DNA of 64,000 nt from Pseudomonas fluorescens (GCF_001708445.1 NZ_CP015637.1:248001-312000); one strand, 5' to 3'; counted from the stretch's first letter, positions 11,622 to 21,106 are shown. Notes: generated by a model from the sequence alone, not told the origin. Program-made: numbers and translations.

Positions 11622-11791
11622 AGCTGTCACTCCATTGACCGCTGAAGGTGGCTCAAAAACATAGCCTGGGATATTCAGCGAATCGAGAAAGGTCGTGAGG
11701 AAAAAAGAGACAGGATGATACACAGGGTGCAGCCATGGCCTTGGGCCAAATGTGACAAGTTCGACTGGGTCTGCAGGAACGCCACAAACCA

Positions 11792-11887
11792 AATGTGGGA
11801 GAGGGCTTGCTCCCGATGGCAGTAGATCCGTCAGTTATGAGTAACCGATCCACCGCTATCGGGGGCAAGCCCCCTCCCACATTTTTA
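11792..11887. repeat. REPIN (inverted REP doublet)
   Basis: An arm starting AAATGTGGGAGAGGGCTTGC at 11792 is mirrored by GGGGGCAAGCCCCCTCCCAC ending before 11883, with a shared inner GATGG/CCATC-like extension and a spacer of about 30 bases. Paired inverted REPs of this kind are known in P. fluorescens as REPINs and are mobilised by RAYT transposases encoded elsewhere. It sits between recQ and the end of the DUF2135 gene. Confidence 0.8.
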
Positions 11888-11906
11888 GAGCTGCGCTACG
11901 GCTGGA

Positions 11907-13082
11907 TCAGCGGTTTTGCACCCGCTCGATAGCCGTGTCATACACTGGATTGGCCTTCTGCTCCTTGGCCAACTGGTAATGACGCAACGCATCCGCGAAC
12001 TGCCCCGCCGCTTCGTAGATCCGCGCGATGTTGTAGTAGGCACCGGCCCGCACGGTTGCGGCATTGGCGCCGCTCGCCAGGGCGATGGCCTTGCGGTTGG
12101 CCCAGATCGACTCGGCGGTGTTGCCAGCTTTCTGATACGCCAGGCCCAGGTTGCCGTAGGCTTTGCCGAAGCCGTTGTCCAGCTCGATGGCCTGACGGAA
12201 CAGGTCGATGGCTTCATCCAGCTTGCCCGCCTGGTAGGCCGCCTCACCTTGCAGGTTCAGACGCTTCGCATCCGTTTGTGCGGAAGAGCTGACAGCCACG
12301 GCCGCGACCGCGACGCTGTCATCCAGCAACGGCTTGACTTCGTTGAGCACATCCTTGGCGTCCACATTCACACCGCTGAAGGTGTTGATGTCCTGGAAGT
12401 CACCGCTGCCCGTCATGCGGAACACGGTCCACAGGTTGCCACTGCGGTTTTTCGGCACGTAGTAGGTGCGCACCAGGGACTGGCCCATATACACGAACAC
12501 CTTGGCTTCGCTGTTGGAGAGTTGGCGCGAACCCGGGTTGGCGATGTTGGTGAAGTCATGCACGGCATATACGTAGCTTTCGCCGTAGTGTTTTTTCTGC
12601 AGGGTGATGGTTTCCGGGCCGTAGCTGTCGACGTCATCCACGTCCAGCTCGGCATCGGTACCTTTCTGATTCTCGAAATAGATATTGTTGCCAGGGAAGA
12701 TCATATGGGAGTCGAGGTCTTCCGGGGTCTTGCCCCAGGTCAGCACCACACGCAGGCCGTCGAGGTTTTCCATCACTGGGCTGATGGCGTAGGTCATGCC
12801 TTTGCACGGGCACTTCACCACCAGGTTTGAGTAGCCGGGCTTCTTGATGATCAACAGGTTGCTGGCATCATCAGCGGCTTCGCTGGTGAGGGTCACCTGG
12901 CCCTGGGCGTTGGTACGGCCTACCACGTTCTGCGCGCCGTTGCGTTGCAGCAACACTTCGGCGTCGGCGATTTTCTGATCCTTGACCACTGCGCTGAGCA
13001 CCTCGATCGGCAACTGCTCGGCCTGGATCGAAAACGCCACTGCGCACAAAGACATCGCCGAAGCGACACGAAGCAAACCCAT
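11907..13082 (-). CDS. Secreted DUF2135 (YfaP-like) protein with TPR repeats
   Basis: The 391-residue protein has a signal peptide (cleavage after about residue 21, FSIQA-EQ), a carboxypeptidase-regulatory-like beta domain (about 25-100), a DUF2135/YfaP domain (about 105-255, with LTWGKTPEDLDSHM and a run of Asp residues typical of metal-binding beta propeller or jelly-roll folds) and C-terminal tetratricopeptide repeats (about 275-390, AYQAGKLDEAIDLFRQAIEL). The product should be periplasmic. The function is unknown; the TPRs suggest protein partners. Confidence 0.82.
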   Translation of the reverse strand: MGLLRVASAMSLCAVAFSIQAEQLPIEVLSAVVKDQKIADAEVLLQRNGAQNVVGRTNAQGQVTLTSEAADDASNLLIIKKPGYSNLVVKCPCKGMTYAISPVMENLDGLRVVLTWGKTPEDLDSHMIFPGNNIYFENQKGTDAELDVDDVDSYGPETITLQKKHYGESYVYAVHDFTNIANPGSRQLSNSEAKVFVYMGQSLVRTYYVPKNRSGNLWTVFRMTGSGDFQDINTFSGVNVDAKDVLNEVKPLLDDSVAVAAVAVSSSAQTDAKRLNLQGEAAYQAGKLDEAIDLFRQAIELDNGFGKAYGNLGLAYQKAGNTAESIWANRKAIALASGANAATVRAGAYYNIARIYEAAGQFADALRHYQLAKEQKANPVYDTAIERVQNR

Positions 13083-13257
13083 GCTTAACTCCCTTTAAGT
13101 AGTGGACGGAATCGTCCTACAAGATTTTGCGGTGAAACATACGCTGAATTCAGCACGCCGGCGGACTTTTTATACAAAATGTGACGTGGTTTTTATCCCG
13201 CCTGCCCGCTGACGCATTGCGCTACAATCAAACCTTGCTACCCAGGAGTACGCTGCG

Positions 13258-13428
13258 ATGAGCGAACTGACGTTTGAGCAAAAACAGGATCACTATCACA
13301 AGATCCGCCGTTCCAATTACCTGGCCAGCCTGCGCCTGGAAGGGTTCGACACCCAACCCGCCGATGTCGACAAACCCCTGCCGACCCGTGAAGCTGTCCT
13401 CGCCAAGTACCGCAACACCCCACGCTGA
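13258..13428 (+). CDS. VbhA-type antitoxin of a Fic toxin
   Basis: This small 56-residue protein is followed directly by a fic gene (the TGA stop and the next ATG share one base). The helix around residues 19-29 contains SLRLEG, which fits the Fic-inhibitory motif [S/T]xxxE[G/N] with S24, E28 and G29; in VbhA that glutamate blocks ATP gamma-phosphate binding in the toxin. AGGAG lies eight bases or so before ATG 13258. The motif and the context together make this assignment firm even though the protein is short. Confidence 0.88.
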   Translation: MSELTFEQKQDHYHKIRRSNYLASLRLEGFDTQPADVDKPLPTREAVLAKYRNTPR

Positions 13429-14027
13429 TGCTCGACAAATACGGGGTGGGCCAGGATCCGTACTGCTACCCCGGTAGCAGCGTCCTGCGCAACCGCCTCG
13501 ATTTGCACGATGAAGCGCGCCTGCACCAGGCCGAGCGGGAATTATCCGAAATCGCCGTAGGCGGCCTCCCACTCTTCCCGCCGCCCTACGATCTTGAACG
13601 GCTGCAACACATCCATCGCACCCTGTTCGGCGACATCTACGACTGGGCCGGTGAACTGCGCAGCGTCAACATCCAGAAAGGCGACACCCTGTTCTGCACC
13701 CCGGAACGCATCCCACCAGAAGCCGCGAAGATCATCCGGCAGATGGCCGAGGCAAACTGGTTTATCGGCGAGAGCCAAACCGAGTTGGTGAGCAAGGTCG
13801 CCGAGGCCTATGGCGACCTCAACGTCATCCACCCCTTCCGCGAGGGCAACGGCCGGGCGCAGCGGATTTTGTTTGAACAGATCATCGTGAACGCGGGGTA
13901 TTCGGTGAACTGGTGGCTGGTCAAGCACGCGGCATGGATACCGGCGAATATTGACGCGGTGGCGTGTGATTATCGGGGCTTGGAGGCGATTTTCGAGCGG
14001 TGTATCAGCAGGCCTGCAGGGCAATGA
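13428..14027 (+). CDS. fic: Fic-domain toxin (class I, VbhT/FicT-like AMP transferase)
   Basis: The 199-residue protein carries the canonical active-site motif HPFREGNGRAQR at residues 135-146, with catalytic H135 and the phosphate-binding GNGR loop intact. Fic toxins transfer AMP from ATP to targets such as the type II topoisomerases GyrB and ParE. The target-dock beta hairpin is likely the segment around residues 82-92 (IQKGDTLFC). It overlaps its antitoxin gene by one base, so both are made from one mRNA with the inhibitor first, as in other class I Fic modules. Confidence 0.93.
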   Translation: MLDKYGVGQDPYCYPGSSVLRNRLDLHDEARLHQAERELSEIAVGGLPLFPPPYDLERLQHIHRTLFGDIYDWAGELRSVNIQKGDTLFCTPERIPPEAAKIIRQMAEANWFIGESQTELVSKVAEAYGDLNVIHPFREGNGRAQRILFEQIIVNAGYSVNWWLVKHAAWIPANIDAVACDYRGLEAIFERCISRPAGQ

Positions 14028-14155
14028 TCGTTCCACACACTCAGCATGGGAGCGCCGCCTGTGACGCTCTGCGTCCCGCCATCCGCGCACGGCTTGAACC
14101 CTCGGCAGGGGTGGATGCATTCCCACGCGGGAGCGCGGGAACGGTCTGATCAACG
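14028..14155. repeat. Degenerate dispersed palindromic repeat downstream of fic
   Basis: The segment has the layout of a repeat common in P. fluorescens genomes: an arm GATCGTTCCACACACTC near 14025, an internal GACGCTCTGCGTCCC hairpin and a far arm TCCCACGCGGGAGCGCGGGA ending near 14140. The arms have several mismatches, so it looks decayed. It may also terminate the fic operon. Confidence 0.5.
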
Positions 14156-14551
14156 ATGACGCGGTAAACCAGAAGAAACGCGGCGGCGTTGAGTTCTTCG
14201 CGAGCCGCTCGCACCTACAATTGAGCAGCTTGGCCTGTCGAAGCATTGCTAAGTCACCAGTGCCAGAAACGGTTGTAGGAAACCTCCAAACACCGCGACA
14301 TCCTCTTCCCAAACTGCTTCAAATACCCGTTCAACCCTCTACAGAAGTTACCCGTAGCTGAATGAAAATAACGCCCTCTCAACTGTTTCGGCAGAAACCC
14401 GTGAACATCGAAAGGACTCAACACATCGGCCACTACGGGGTCATCTTCACCGTGATGCGCTTTGCAGTGATGCCCGGCAATAGCCATGTCCTGGTCAGCC
14501 CTGAGCGATCACTCTCAACCTTCGTCCGACAATACCAAGGTGGGTGAAACG
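14156..14551. other. Non-coding stretch with no supported gene
   Basis: Short open frames exist on both strands here (for example 14254-14487 minus and 14362-14547 plus), but none shows a recognisable domain or a good ribosome-binding site. The stretch is less GC-rich than its surroundings and may be decayed DNA between the Fic module and the next gene. Confidence 0.5.
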
Positions 14552-15190
14552 ATGACCGAATACTCTTTTTGGATATTCCTCATCACCCTCGTCTTACTCG
14601 CCGTATTGCTCGACAGAAAGATGAAGCGTCCTGCCCTCAGAACGTGGCTTGGGTTCGCCCTGATAGTGACAAGCCCAACACTCCTGTTTGGCGCCACGCG
14701 CTGGGTAACCGAGCTACAATTCGACAGCATTCCGGTGCTCGCTTTTAGCTACGGCATTCGCTTGCTGGTCACTCGAAACAGTTACCGCCTCCAACGCAAC
14801 CCTCCCCCTCACCCACTCCTGCGTGCCCCCACCATGAACCTCGCCCCCAACTTCCCCGAAGACCCCGTGATGCAGCAGCTCCTGCAACTGCTGCACGAAG
14901 AAATCGGCCTGCCGAAACACAAGACCATCCGCCTGCAAACCTCACTCAATTTCGACCTGGGCTGTGACGGCAGTGAAGCCAAGCAACTCATGGAAGCACT
15001 GGAGCAGGAATTTGCCCTCGACCTGGGCGACTACGACACTTATCGTTACTTCAACCCACCGGTCTTTGACGTGTTCCTCAAGCGTCGAGCCAAGGGGCGT
15101 GGCGAAAAGGTCCCGCTGACCATCGGCATGCTCTACCTGGCGATCAAAACCCACAGCTGGGATACGCAGACGCTGGAAAACCTGAGCTGA
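14552..15190 (+). CDS. Membrane-anchored DUF1493 (acyl-carrier-like) protein
   Basis: The 212-residue reading frame joins two parts. Residues 1-70 contain two hydrophobic segments (about 4-20, FWIFLITLVLLAVLLD, and 30-45, TWLGFALIVTSPTLLFGA). From about residue 95 there is a DUF1493 domain, which has the fold of acyl carrier proteins: the FDLGCDGSEAKQLMEALEQEF segment matches the helix-2 region, but glycine replaces the serine of the DSL phosphopantetheine site, with a serine one position later. ATG 14552 follows AAGGTGG. A separate start at ATG 14834 for the soluble domain alone is possible. Function unknown. Confidence 0.6.
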   Translation: MTEYSFWIFLITLVLLAVLLDRKMKRPALRTWLGFALIVTSPTLLFGATRWVTELQFDSIPVLAFSYGIRLLVTRNSYRLQRNPPPHPLLRAPTMNLAPNFPEDPVMQQLLQLLHEEIGLPKHKTIRLQTSLNFDLGCDGSEAKQLMEALEQEFALDLGDYDTYRYFNPPVFDVFLKRRAKGRGEKVPLTIGMLYLAIKTHSWDTQTLENLS

Positions 15191-15266
15191 GCGACCGTCG
15201 ACTTCAGGCACACCATTGGATCTGCGCTAACCTGGCGAGCCGCGCTCAAAACAACAAGGACCTTAC

Positions 15267-16130
15267 ATGGATGTAACAATGGGCCTGCTGGCCGCCCTGC
15301 TCTGGGGTGGCACAGACTTTCTCGTGGGCCTTAACGCCCGGGCCGTGGGCGTTAAACGCGCGGTGTACTTCGGCCAAGCCCTCGGCGTCCTGATCATGAC
15401 CCTGCTGCTGGTGATCTTCCCGGCCTTGCTTCTCAAGGCCCTGAACGCCTCCCTGAGCACCTGGCTGCTGGGCATTGCTGCCGCGCTGTTCACCGTCTCC
15501 GGCGCCCTCGCCCTGTCCAAGGCTTTCGCCTTGGGCAAAGCCGCCATCGTCGCGCCGCTGGTGACGTCCTACGGCGTCGTCACTACCCTGCTGTCCTGGG
15601 CGAGCGGCGAACACATCAGCCTGATCCAGCTCAGCTGCATTGTCCTGTGCGTCATCGGTGTAATCCTCTCCAGCATTCACAAGGACAACGGCGTCCCCCA
15701 CAGCACGTCAAACCGCTCCATCGCCTACGCCATGCTCGCGGCGATGCTGTACGGCACCAGTTTCTGGTTGCAAGGCCGCTACACGCTACCGACGCTGGGA
15801 GCGATCACCATGCTCTGGCTCGGCTACCTGGTGGGCCTATGCGTGCTGGTGGTGATGGTGTTGAAGATCAAGGATGGCCTAAAGATCCCGCCGTTGAAAA
15901 ACTGCGCGGCGCTGACCGGCGCGAGTGTGATGAACCTGGGTGGTTTCTCGGCGTTTTCGTGGGGGGCGATGGCAGGGTCGGTGTCAGTAGTGACGGTCAT
16001 CAGTACGTTATCAGGCGGGATTGCGGCGATCCTGGGGTTTGTGTTTTTCAAGGAACGCTTGTCGGCGGTGCAGCTGCTGGGGGTTGTGCTGGTACTGGTC
16101 GGGGCCGTAGTCCTGCACCTTGCGCAATGA
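15267..16130 (+). CDS. EamA/DMT-family inner-membrane transporter
   Basis: The 287-residue protein has about ten transmembrane helices arranged as two EamA repeats, the usual architecture of drug/metabolite transporters; the second repeat starts near residue 150 (AYAMLAAMLYGTSFW). The characteristic end of repeat two, FFKERLSAVQLLGVVLVLVGAVVL, is present. The substrate cannot be told from sequence. An AACAAGGA ribosome-binding site precedes the ATG. It ends at a shared terminator with pckA. Confidence 0.85.
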   Translation: MDVTMGLLAALLWGGTDFLVGLNARAVGVKRAVYFGQALGVLIMTLLLVIFPALLLKALNASLSTWLLGIAAALFTVSGALALSKAFALGKAAIVAPLVTSYGVVTTLLSWASGEHISLIQLSCIVLCVIGVILSSIHKDNGVPHSTSNRSIAYAMLAAMLYGTSFWLQGRYTLPTLGAITMLWLGYLVGLCVLVVMVLKIKDGLKIPPLKNCAALTGASVMNLGGFSAFSWGAMAGSVSVVTVISTLSGGIAAILGFVFFKERLSAVQLLGVVLVLVGAVVLHLAQ

Positions 16131-16141
16131 TCAGCGCCCAC

Positions 16142-16171
16142 AAAAAAGCCGCCCACTGGGGGCGGCTTTTT
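16142..16171. terminator. Bidirectional intrinsic terminator
   Basis: Six A, the stem GCCGCCC/GGGCGGC with loop ACTGG, and five T form a classic two-way terminator between the convergent transporter and pckA genes. Confidence 0.92.
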
Positions 16172-16186
16172 AACAGCGACTGACTC

Positions 16187-17728
16187 TTACAACTTCGGAC
16201 CCGCAGCCTTGATCGCATCACTCACTTCAAACTTCTTGAAGTTCTCGATGAACAGGCCGGCCAGCGCCTTCGCTGCCTCGTCGTAAGCCGCCTTGTCAGC
16301 CCAGGTGTTACGTGGGTTCAACAGGCCAGTCTCAACACCCGGTACCGCCAACGGCACGTCCAGGTTGATGGTGTCGAGGTGCTCGGTTTCAACGCCGATC
16401 AGCGCGCCGCTCTGGATCGCTGCGATCACGCCGCGAGTGGTCGGGATGTTGAAGCGCTTGCCGACGCCGTAGCCGCCGCCGGTCCAGCCGGTGTTGACCA
16501 GGTAGACCTTGGAACCGAAGCCGCGGATGCGTTTGATCAGCAGCTCAGCGTACTCACCGGCAGGGCGTGGGAAGAACGGCGCGCCAAAGCAGGTGGAGAA
16601 GGTCGACTTGATGCCGCTGCCGGAACCCATTTCGGTCGAGCCCACCAGTGCGGTGTAGCCGGACAGGAAGTGGTAGGCCGCTTGTTCTTCGCTGAGGATG
16701 GACACTGGCGGCAGTACGCCGGTCAGGTCGCAGGTCAGGAAGATCACCGCGTTAGGCTCGCCACCAAGGTTCTTCTCGGAACGCTTGGCCACGTGCTCAA
16801 GCGGGTAGGCCGCGCGGCTGTTCTGGGTCAGGCTGACATCGGAGTAGTCGGCGTGCCCGGCCTCGTCGATGACGACGTTTTCCAGCACGGCGCCATGCTT
16901 GATGGCTTTCCAGATAACCGGCTCGTTCTTCTCGGACAGGTCGATGCACTTGGCATAGCAGCCGCCTTCGATGTTGAACACCACGCCTTCGCCCCAGCCG
17001 TGTTCGTCGTCACCGATCAGGTAACGGCTTTCGTCGGCAGACAGAGTGGTCTTGCCGGTGCCGGACAGGCCGAAGAACAGCGTCACGTCGCCTGCTTCGC
17101 CAATGTTGGCGGCGCAGTGCATCGGCAAAACGTCGGCAGCCGGCAGCAGGAAGTTCTGTACCGAGAACATGGCTTTTTTCATCTCACCGGCGTAGCGCAT
17201 GCCGGCGATCAGCACTTTTTTCTGGGCGAAATTGAGGATCACGCAACCGTCGGAGTTGGTGCCGTCACGCTCTGGCACGCATTCGAAGTTGGCCACGTTG
17301 AGCACTTGCCACTCGTCACGGCCGGCCGGGTTGTACTTGGCTGGGTTGATGAACAGGCAACGACCGAACAGGTTCTGCCAGGCAGTCTGGGTGGTCATCT
17401 TCACGGCCAGGTAGTGGTCTTCGGAAGCCCCTACATGCACGTGGGAAACGAAATGCTCTTGCGCGTTGTTGAACGCCTCGACACGCGCCCACAGGGCGTC
17501 GAACTTGTCGGCCGGAAACTTGCGGTTGATCGGGCCCCAGGCAATGGCGTCCTGGGTGGAAGGCTCTTCAACGATGAAACGGTCGACTGGCGAACGGCCG
17601 GTACGGTGACCGGTTTCTACGACCAGCGCGCCAGTATCGGCAAGCACGCCTTCACCGCGCTGCAGGGCTTCTTTGACCAGATCGTCAACACTCAGATCGG
17701 TGTATACGGCGTTATTGGCTTGCGTCAT
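16187..17728 (-). CDS. pckA: Phosphoenolpyruvate carboxykinase (ATP)
   Basis: PckA converts oxaloacetate and ATP to phosphoenolpyruvate, CO2 and ADP, the entry step of gluconeogenesis that pseudomonads need when growing on organic acids. The 513-residue protein has the P-loop [11 protein letters not shown], the metal-binding segment IGDDEHGW and the substrate-binding [10 protein letters not shown] motif near residue 45. Length matches the bacterial ATP-dependent family. It is monocistronic, with a 179-base gap to hslO downstream of nothing else on its strand. Confidence 0.97.
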   Translation of the reverse strand: MTQANNAVYTDLSVDDLVKEALQRGEGVLADTGALVVETGHRTGRSPVDRFIVEEPSTQDAIAWGPINRKFPADKFDALWARVEAFNNAQEHFVSHVHVGASEDHYLAVKMTTQTAWQNLFGRCLFINPAKYNPAGRDEWQVLNVANFECVPERDGTNSDGCVILNFAQKKVLIAGMRYAGEMKKAMFSVQNFLLPAADVLPMHCAANIGEAGDVTLFFGLSGTGKTTLSADESRYLIGDDEHGWGEGVVFNIEGGCYAKCIDLSEKNEPVIWKAIKHGAVLENVVIDEAGHADYSDVSLTQNSRAAYPLEHVAKRSEKNLGGEPNAVIFLTCDLTGVLPPVSILSEEQAAYHFLSGYTALVGSTEMGSGSGIKSTFSTCFGAPFFPRPAGEYAELLIKRIRGFGSKVYLVNTGWTGGGYGVGKRFNIPTTRGVIAAIQSGALIGVETEHLDTINLDVPLAVPGVETGLLNPRNTWADKAAYDEAAKALAGLFIENFKKFEVSDAIKAAGPKL

Positions 17729-17907
17729 GAGGTTCCCCGTCGGCCTATGGCCGAGTGCTCCAAACGTTTTGTAGTAGAAAGTTGCGCACTACTACCGCGA
17801 AAAAAGTGGGCCGGATTATGCCAGAAAAGCCCAAAAAAAGTAGGGCCCTCCCGTCAGAACAGCGCTAATCCGGCATTTGTCAGGTGATTTACCTGTACTT
17901 AAACGTT

Positions 17908-18810
17908 TTAGTGGCGGGTATCGGAAGGGGTATCAATGCCCGCCCCGGCGAACAATTGAGCCACATCGGCAGCATCGAACAGGTAGCGCTCGTTGCAGAA
18001 CTGGCAATCGATCTCGATATTTCCACCGTGCTCCACCACCAATGCCTGCGCATCTTCCAGGCCCAGGCTGACCAGCGCATTGGCCGAACGCTCGCGCGAG
18101 CAGCTGCAATTGAAGCGCAGGGACTGTGCATCGAACAGGCGTACAGCCTCTTCGTGGTAGAGGCGATGCAGGATGGTTTCGTTATCCAGGGCCAGCAGCT
18201 CTTCAGCGGTGAGGGTGCCCGCCAGGGCGGTCAGCTTGCGCCAGCTGTCGGTGCGCTCATCGTCGTCCTTGATGCGGTCGGCCGGCAATTGTTGCAACAA
18301 CAGGCCACGGGCACACATGCCGTCGGCGTTGAGCCAGAACTTGGTGCCGACTTGCTGGGACATCACGAAATAGTTGGTGAAGCAATCCGACAGGGTTTCG
18401 CCGTCGAGGTCGACGATGCCCTGGTAGCGCTGGCCTTCGGTGGGGTCAACGGTAATTGCCAGCACGCCGTTGGCCATCAGGTCGGACAGGGTCGCGTCCG
18501 GGGTGATCAAGTCGGCGTCGTAACGGGCCAGGCCACGGATTTCCCGCTCGCTGGAACATTCGATCATCAGCATCGGAACAGGGCCTTCGGACCGCGCCTG
18601 AAGAATCAGCAAACCATCGAATTTCATGGTGCCTACCAGCAGCGAAGCCGCCGCCATCAACTCACCGAGCAGTTGCGCGACCGGCTCCGGATAGGGGTGC
18701 TTGGCAAGGACTTCGGCATAGCTGCGCTCCAGCGAGACCAGTTCGCCGCGGGCGTCGATCTCGTCGAAGATGAAGCGTTGGGTGAAGTCGGTATCCGGTA
18801 AATCAGTCAT
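17908..18810 (-). CDS. hslO: Redox-regulated chaperone Hsp33
   Basis: Hsp33 is a cytoplasmic holdase that becomes active when its zinc centre is oxidised. The 300-residue protein has the complete zinc-binding set: C235 and C237 (CSC) and C269 and C272 (CQFC). The N-terminal domain starts [17 protein letters not shown] as in other Pseudomonas Hsp33 proteins. ATG 18810 is chosen by this homology; no strong Shine-Dalgarno sequence precedes it. A tandem AATTGATGACA repeat (18826-18848) lies just upstream. Confidence 0.95.
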   Translation of the reverse strand: MTDLPDTDFTQRFIFDEIDARGELVSLERSYAEVLAKHPYPEPVAQLLGELMAAASLLVGTMKFDGLLILQARSEGPVPMLMIECSSEREIRGLARYDADLITPDATLSDLMANGVLAITVDPTEGQRYQGIVDLDGETLSDCFTNYFVMSQQVGTKFWLNADGMCARGLLLQQLPADRIKDDDERTDSWRKLTALAGTLTAEELLALDNETILHRLYHEEAVRLFDAQSLRFNCSCSRERSANALVSLGLEDAQALVVEHGGNIEIDCQFCNERYLFDAADVAQLFAGAGIDTPSDTRH

Positions 18811-18871
18811 AGGTCTGGGTATCTGAATTGATGACAAATTGATGACAAGGTTTATAAAATTAAACGCTTTA

Positions 18872-18886
18872 GCACCAAATTGGTGC
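18872..18886. promoter_or_regulatory. NtrC-box-like dyad between hslO and the PAP2 gene
   Basis: GCACCA-AAT-TGGTGC is a perfect six-base dyad that fits the enterobacterial NtrC consensus GCACYN5TGGTGC-type site. It is 50 bases before the PAP2 gene and 61 before hslO. I see no matching sigma54 -24/-12 element close by, so binding by NtrC is only a suggestion. Confidence 0.4.
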
Positions 18887-18936
18887 GGTTTTCTCCTGGC
18901 AACAGAGAGCTTATATAGAGCGAAGAGGGACAGTTT

Positions 18937-19740
18937 ATGAACAATCCGGGTTTGTTCCAAGCCAAGTGGAACCTCCGGCGATGGGCTCTTTGCAATCTAC
19001 TCGCTATCGGACTGCTGGTTTTTTGGCTGTGGCCCACGGGCCAGATGCTGTGTGTGATTTTCGACGAGTGGCTGTTTCACCTGCTCAATGACCCGCTGGC
19101 GACCAGCCCGACCTGGCTGCACACGTGGGCCGTAGCCAGTCTGCGGCCGTTTGATGCGGTGGTCGGGGTTATCTTGCTGACGTTGCTGATTCGCGGTGAC
19201 TGGGTATTCAAGGCCGCGCAGGTGCGCCAGGCGACGTTAGGATTTGTCGGCATTCTGCTGCTGTTGCTGTTCATCCGCATGCTGTTTTCCAAACTCGCGG
19301 CACAGATGGGCTGGCAACACAGCAGCCCGTCGATGGTCATCAGCGGCGCCATTCAAATGAGTGACTTTTTCCCTGGCCTGGAGAAGGCCTGGGAGCTGAA
19401 AGACCGTTCGAGCCAGAGCTTCCCGGGGGACCATGCTTCGGTGTTGCTGATCTGGGGGATGTTCATGACCGTGTTCGCCAGGCGGGTTGGCCAGGTACTG
19501 GTGATCTGGGGCCTGGCGCTGTTGTTCATGATGCCGCGCCTGGTGGCGGGGGCGCACTGGGGCCAGGACGATTACATCGGCGGCGTGCTGCTGGCGTTGC
19601 TGGCGCTGGGGTGGGGGTATTACACGCCGTTTGCGGCGAAGGTGTCGGGCGCTTTGCTACACGTGACGGCGCCGCTGTTCGGCCTGTTTCAGCGAGTGCC
19701 GCTGATCGGTCGACTCAGTGTCGTGAGGGCAACGCATTAG
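18937..19740 (+). CDS. PAP2-family membrane phosphatase
   Basis: The 267-residue protein has about six transmembrane helices and the acid-phosphatase (PAP2) signature: a [14 protein letters not shown] segment combining motifs 1 and 2 with the catalytic histidine, and [13 protein letters not shown] for motif 3 with its histidine and aspartate. Members of this family dephosphorylate undecaprenyl-pyrophosphate or transfer phosphate to lipid A (LpxT). The sequence alone does not decide between them. An NtrC-like dyad lies upstream. The gene is divergent from hslO. Confidence 0.82.
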   Translation: MNNPGLFQAKWNLRRWALCNLLAIGLLVFWLWPTGQMLCVIFDEWLFHLLNDPLATSPTWLHTWAVASLRPFDAVVGVILLTLLIRGDWVFKAAQVRQATLGFVGILLLLLFIRMLFSKLAAQMGWQHSSPSMVISGAIQMSDFFPGLEKAWELKDRSSQSFPGDHASVLLIWGMFMTVFARRVGQVLVIWGLALLFMMPRLVAGAHWGQDDYIGGVLLALLALGWGYYTPFAAKVSGALLHVTAPLFGLFQRVPLIGRLSVVRATH

Positions 19741-19744
19741 CCTG

Positions 19745-19778
19745 CGGCGAGCGGGCTTGCCACAACAAGCCCGCCACC
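19745..19778. repeat. REP palindrome, GCGGGCTT class
   Basis: GCGGGCTT pairs with AAGCCCGC over an eight-base loop just after the PAP2 stop codon. It is of the second REP class also found at 50,837-51,171. Confidence 0.65.
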
Positions 19779-19789
19779 GTTCGACAAGG

Positions 19790-20197
19790 TCAATCATCAT
19801 TGCCACTGCCGCGAAACTTGAACAGGTCGCGGCGCTGCTTCTTGCTCGGCTTGCCATCGGTGGTCATGCCGGTGGCACCTGCCTTGCGCATGGCCGCCGC
19901 ATTTTCGCGCTTGGCGATGCTGGCTTCCGTTTCGACATACAGCGCTTGCGCTTCGGGTGCACCACGGCGAACGGTGGAAAGTGCCTGGACCACGACGGTC
20001 TTTTCTTCAAAACCTATACGAACCTGCAACTCATCGCCGATCCGCGGCTCCTTGCCCGGTTTGCAGCGCTCGCCGCGATGATGCACCTTGCCGCTCTCAA
20101 TAGCGGCCTTGGCCAGGGCACGCGTTTTAAAGAAACGCGCCGCCCACAACCACTTGTCCAGACGGACTTTTTCTTCCTCTTCCTGCTTTTGAGCCAC
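19790..20197 (-). CDS. hslR: Heat-shock protein 15, ribosome-associated S4-domain protein
   Basis: Hsp15 binds free 50S subunits carrying a nascent chain and helps recycle stalled ribosomes. The 135-residue protein has an S4 RNA-binding domain at the N-terminus (VRLDKWLWAARFFKTRALAK) and the basic tail KKQRRDLFKFRG typical of the family. The start is a GTG at 20197, supported by GAGGAA eight bases upstream and by family length (E. coli 133); the frame stays open to 20254. Confidence 0.92.
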   Translation of the reverse strand: MAQKQEEEEKVRLDKWLWAARFFKTRALAKAAIESGKVHHRGERCKPGKEPRIGDELQVRIGFEEKTVVVQALSTVRRGAPEAQALYVETEASIAKRENAAAMRKAGATGMTTDGKPSKKQRRDLFKFRGSGNDD

Positions 20198-20313
20198 TTG
20201 AATTCCTCGCTCTGAAAAATGTCGCAACTTTACCGTTGAAACCCTTCGACGCATAAACCCCCAGGCTCACCTAAGATACGCCAGGTAGTAACTTGTTTAC
20301 GCGAGGATATCCT

Positions 20314-21093
20314 GTGACCGAATTCCCGACTTCACTCACCTCGCCTGATCAACGCTGCGTGGGGTGCCAGCAAAGCGAACCCCTGGGCTTTGATTTCGCT
20401 TTCGCCTACCAGCCTATCGTAGACCTGCGTGACCATTCGATCTTTGCCCACGAGGCCCTGGTGCGCGGCACCCATGGCGAAGGGGCGCTGTCAGTGCTGG
20501 AGCAGATCAACGATAGCAACCGCTACCGTTTCGACCAGCGCTGCCGCACCCTGGCGATTGCCGGTGCCGCGGCACTGGGCATGCAAACCCGACTGTCCAT
20601 CAACTTCATGCCCAATGCCGTCTATCGGCCCGAGCTGTGCATTCGCAGCACCCTGGAGGCAGCCCGGGCACATAACTTTCCACTGAACCAGCTGATTTTC
20701 GAGACACTGGAAAGCGAGCATGTAGATAACTATCGCCATTTGACCAATATTCTGCGTGAATACCGCGAATTCGGCTTCATGACCGCCATCGACGATTTCG
20801 GCGCGGGCTATTCGGGGCTGAATCTGCTGGCTGATTTCCAACCTGACCTGATCAAACTCGACATGGCGCTGATTCGCGATGTCGACCAGGATCGTGTCCG
20901 GCAGGTCATCGTCCAGGGGATTGTCACAATCTGTGAGCAGTTGGGGGTTACTGTCATCGCCGAAGGTATCGAAAGTGCCGGGGAGCGTGACTTCCTGTCC
21001 GACTGCGGAATATTTCTGATGCAGGGATACTGGTTCGCCAAACCCGCATTCAAAGCCCTGGCCGAGGTTACACCGAAGGCTTGGGCGAATTGA
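20314..21093 (+). CDS. rimA: EAL-domain cyclic-di-GMP phosphodiesterase RimA
   Basis: The 259-residue protein is a single EAL domain. The catalytic signature is complete: EALVR, the asparagine in NFMP, the glutamate in FETLE, IDDFGAGYSGL, the lysine in LIKLDM and AEGIE. A cysteine pair (CVGC) occurs near the N-terminus. In P. fluorescens the rimA-rimB-rimK operon controls glutamylation of ribosomal protein S6, with RimA lowering c-di-GMP, which stimulates RimK. Start is a GTG at 20314 with GAGG seven bases before it. A 13-base gap separates it from rimB. Confidence 0.9.
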   Translation: MTEFPTSLTSPDQRCVGCQQSEPLGFDFAFAYQPIVDLRDHSIFAHEALVRGTHGEGALSVLEQINDSNRYRFDQRCRTLAIAGAAALGMQTRLSINFMPNAVYRPELCIRSTLEAARAHNFPLNQLIFETLESEHVDNYRHLTNILREYREFGFMTAIDDFGAGYSGLNLLADFQPDLIKLDMALIRDVDQDRVRQVIVQGIVTICEQLGVTVIAEGIESAGERDFLSDCGIFLMQGYWFAKPAFKALAEVTPKAWAN

Positions 21094-21106
21094 CCGGTTA
21101 CCCATA

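Noticed and set aside
14254..14547. Small open frames on both strands after the fic gene
   Set aside because: They overlap each other, lack ribosome-binding sites and match nothing recognisable.
18887..18936. Sigma54 promoter for the PAP2 gene next to the NtrC-like dyad
   Set aside because: The only candidate (TGGCAACAGAGAGCTT) has nine rather than ten bases between GG and GC and a poor match elsewhere.
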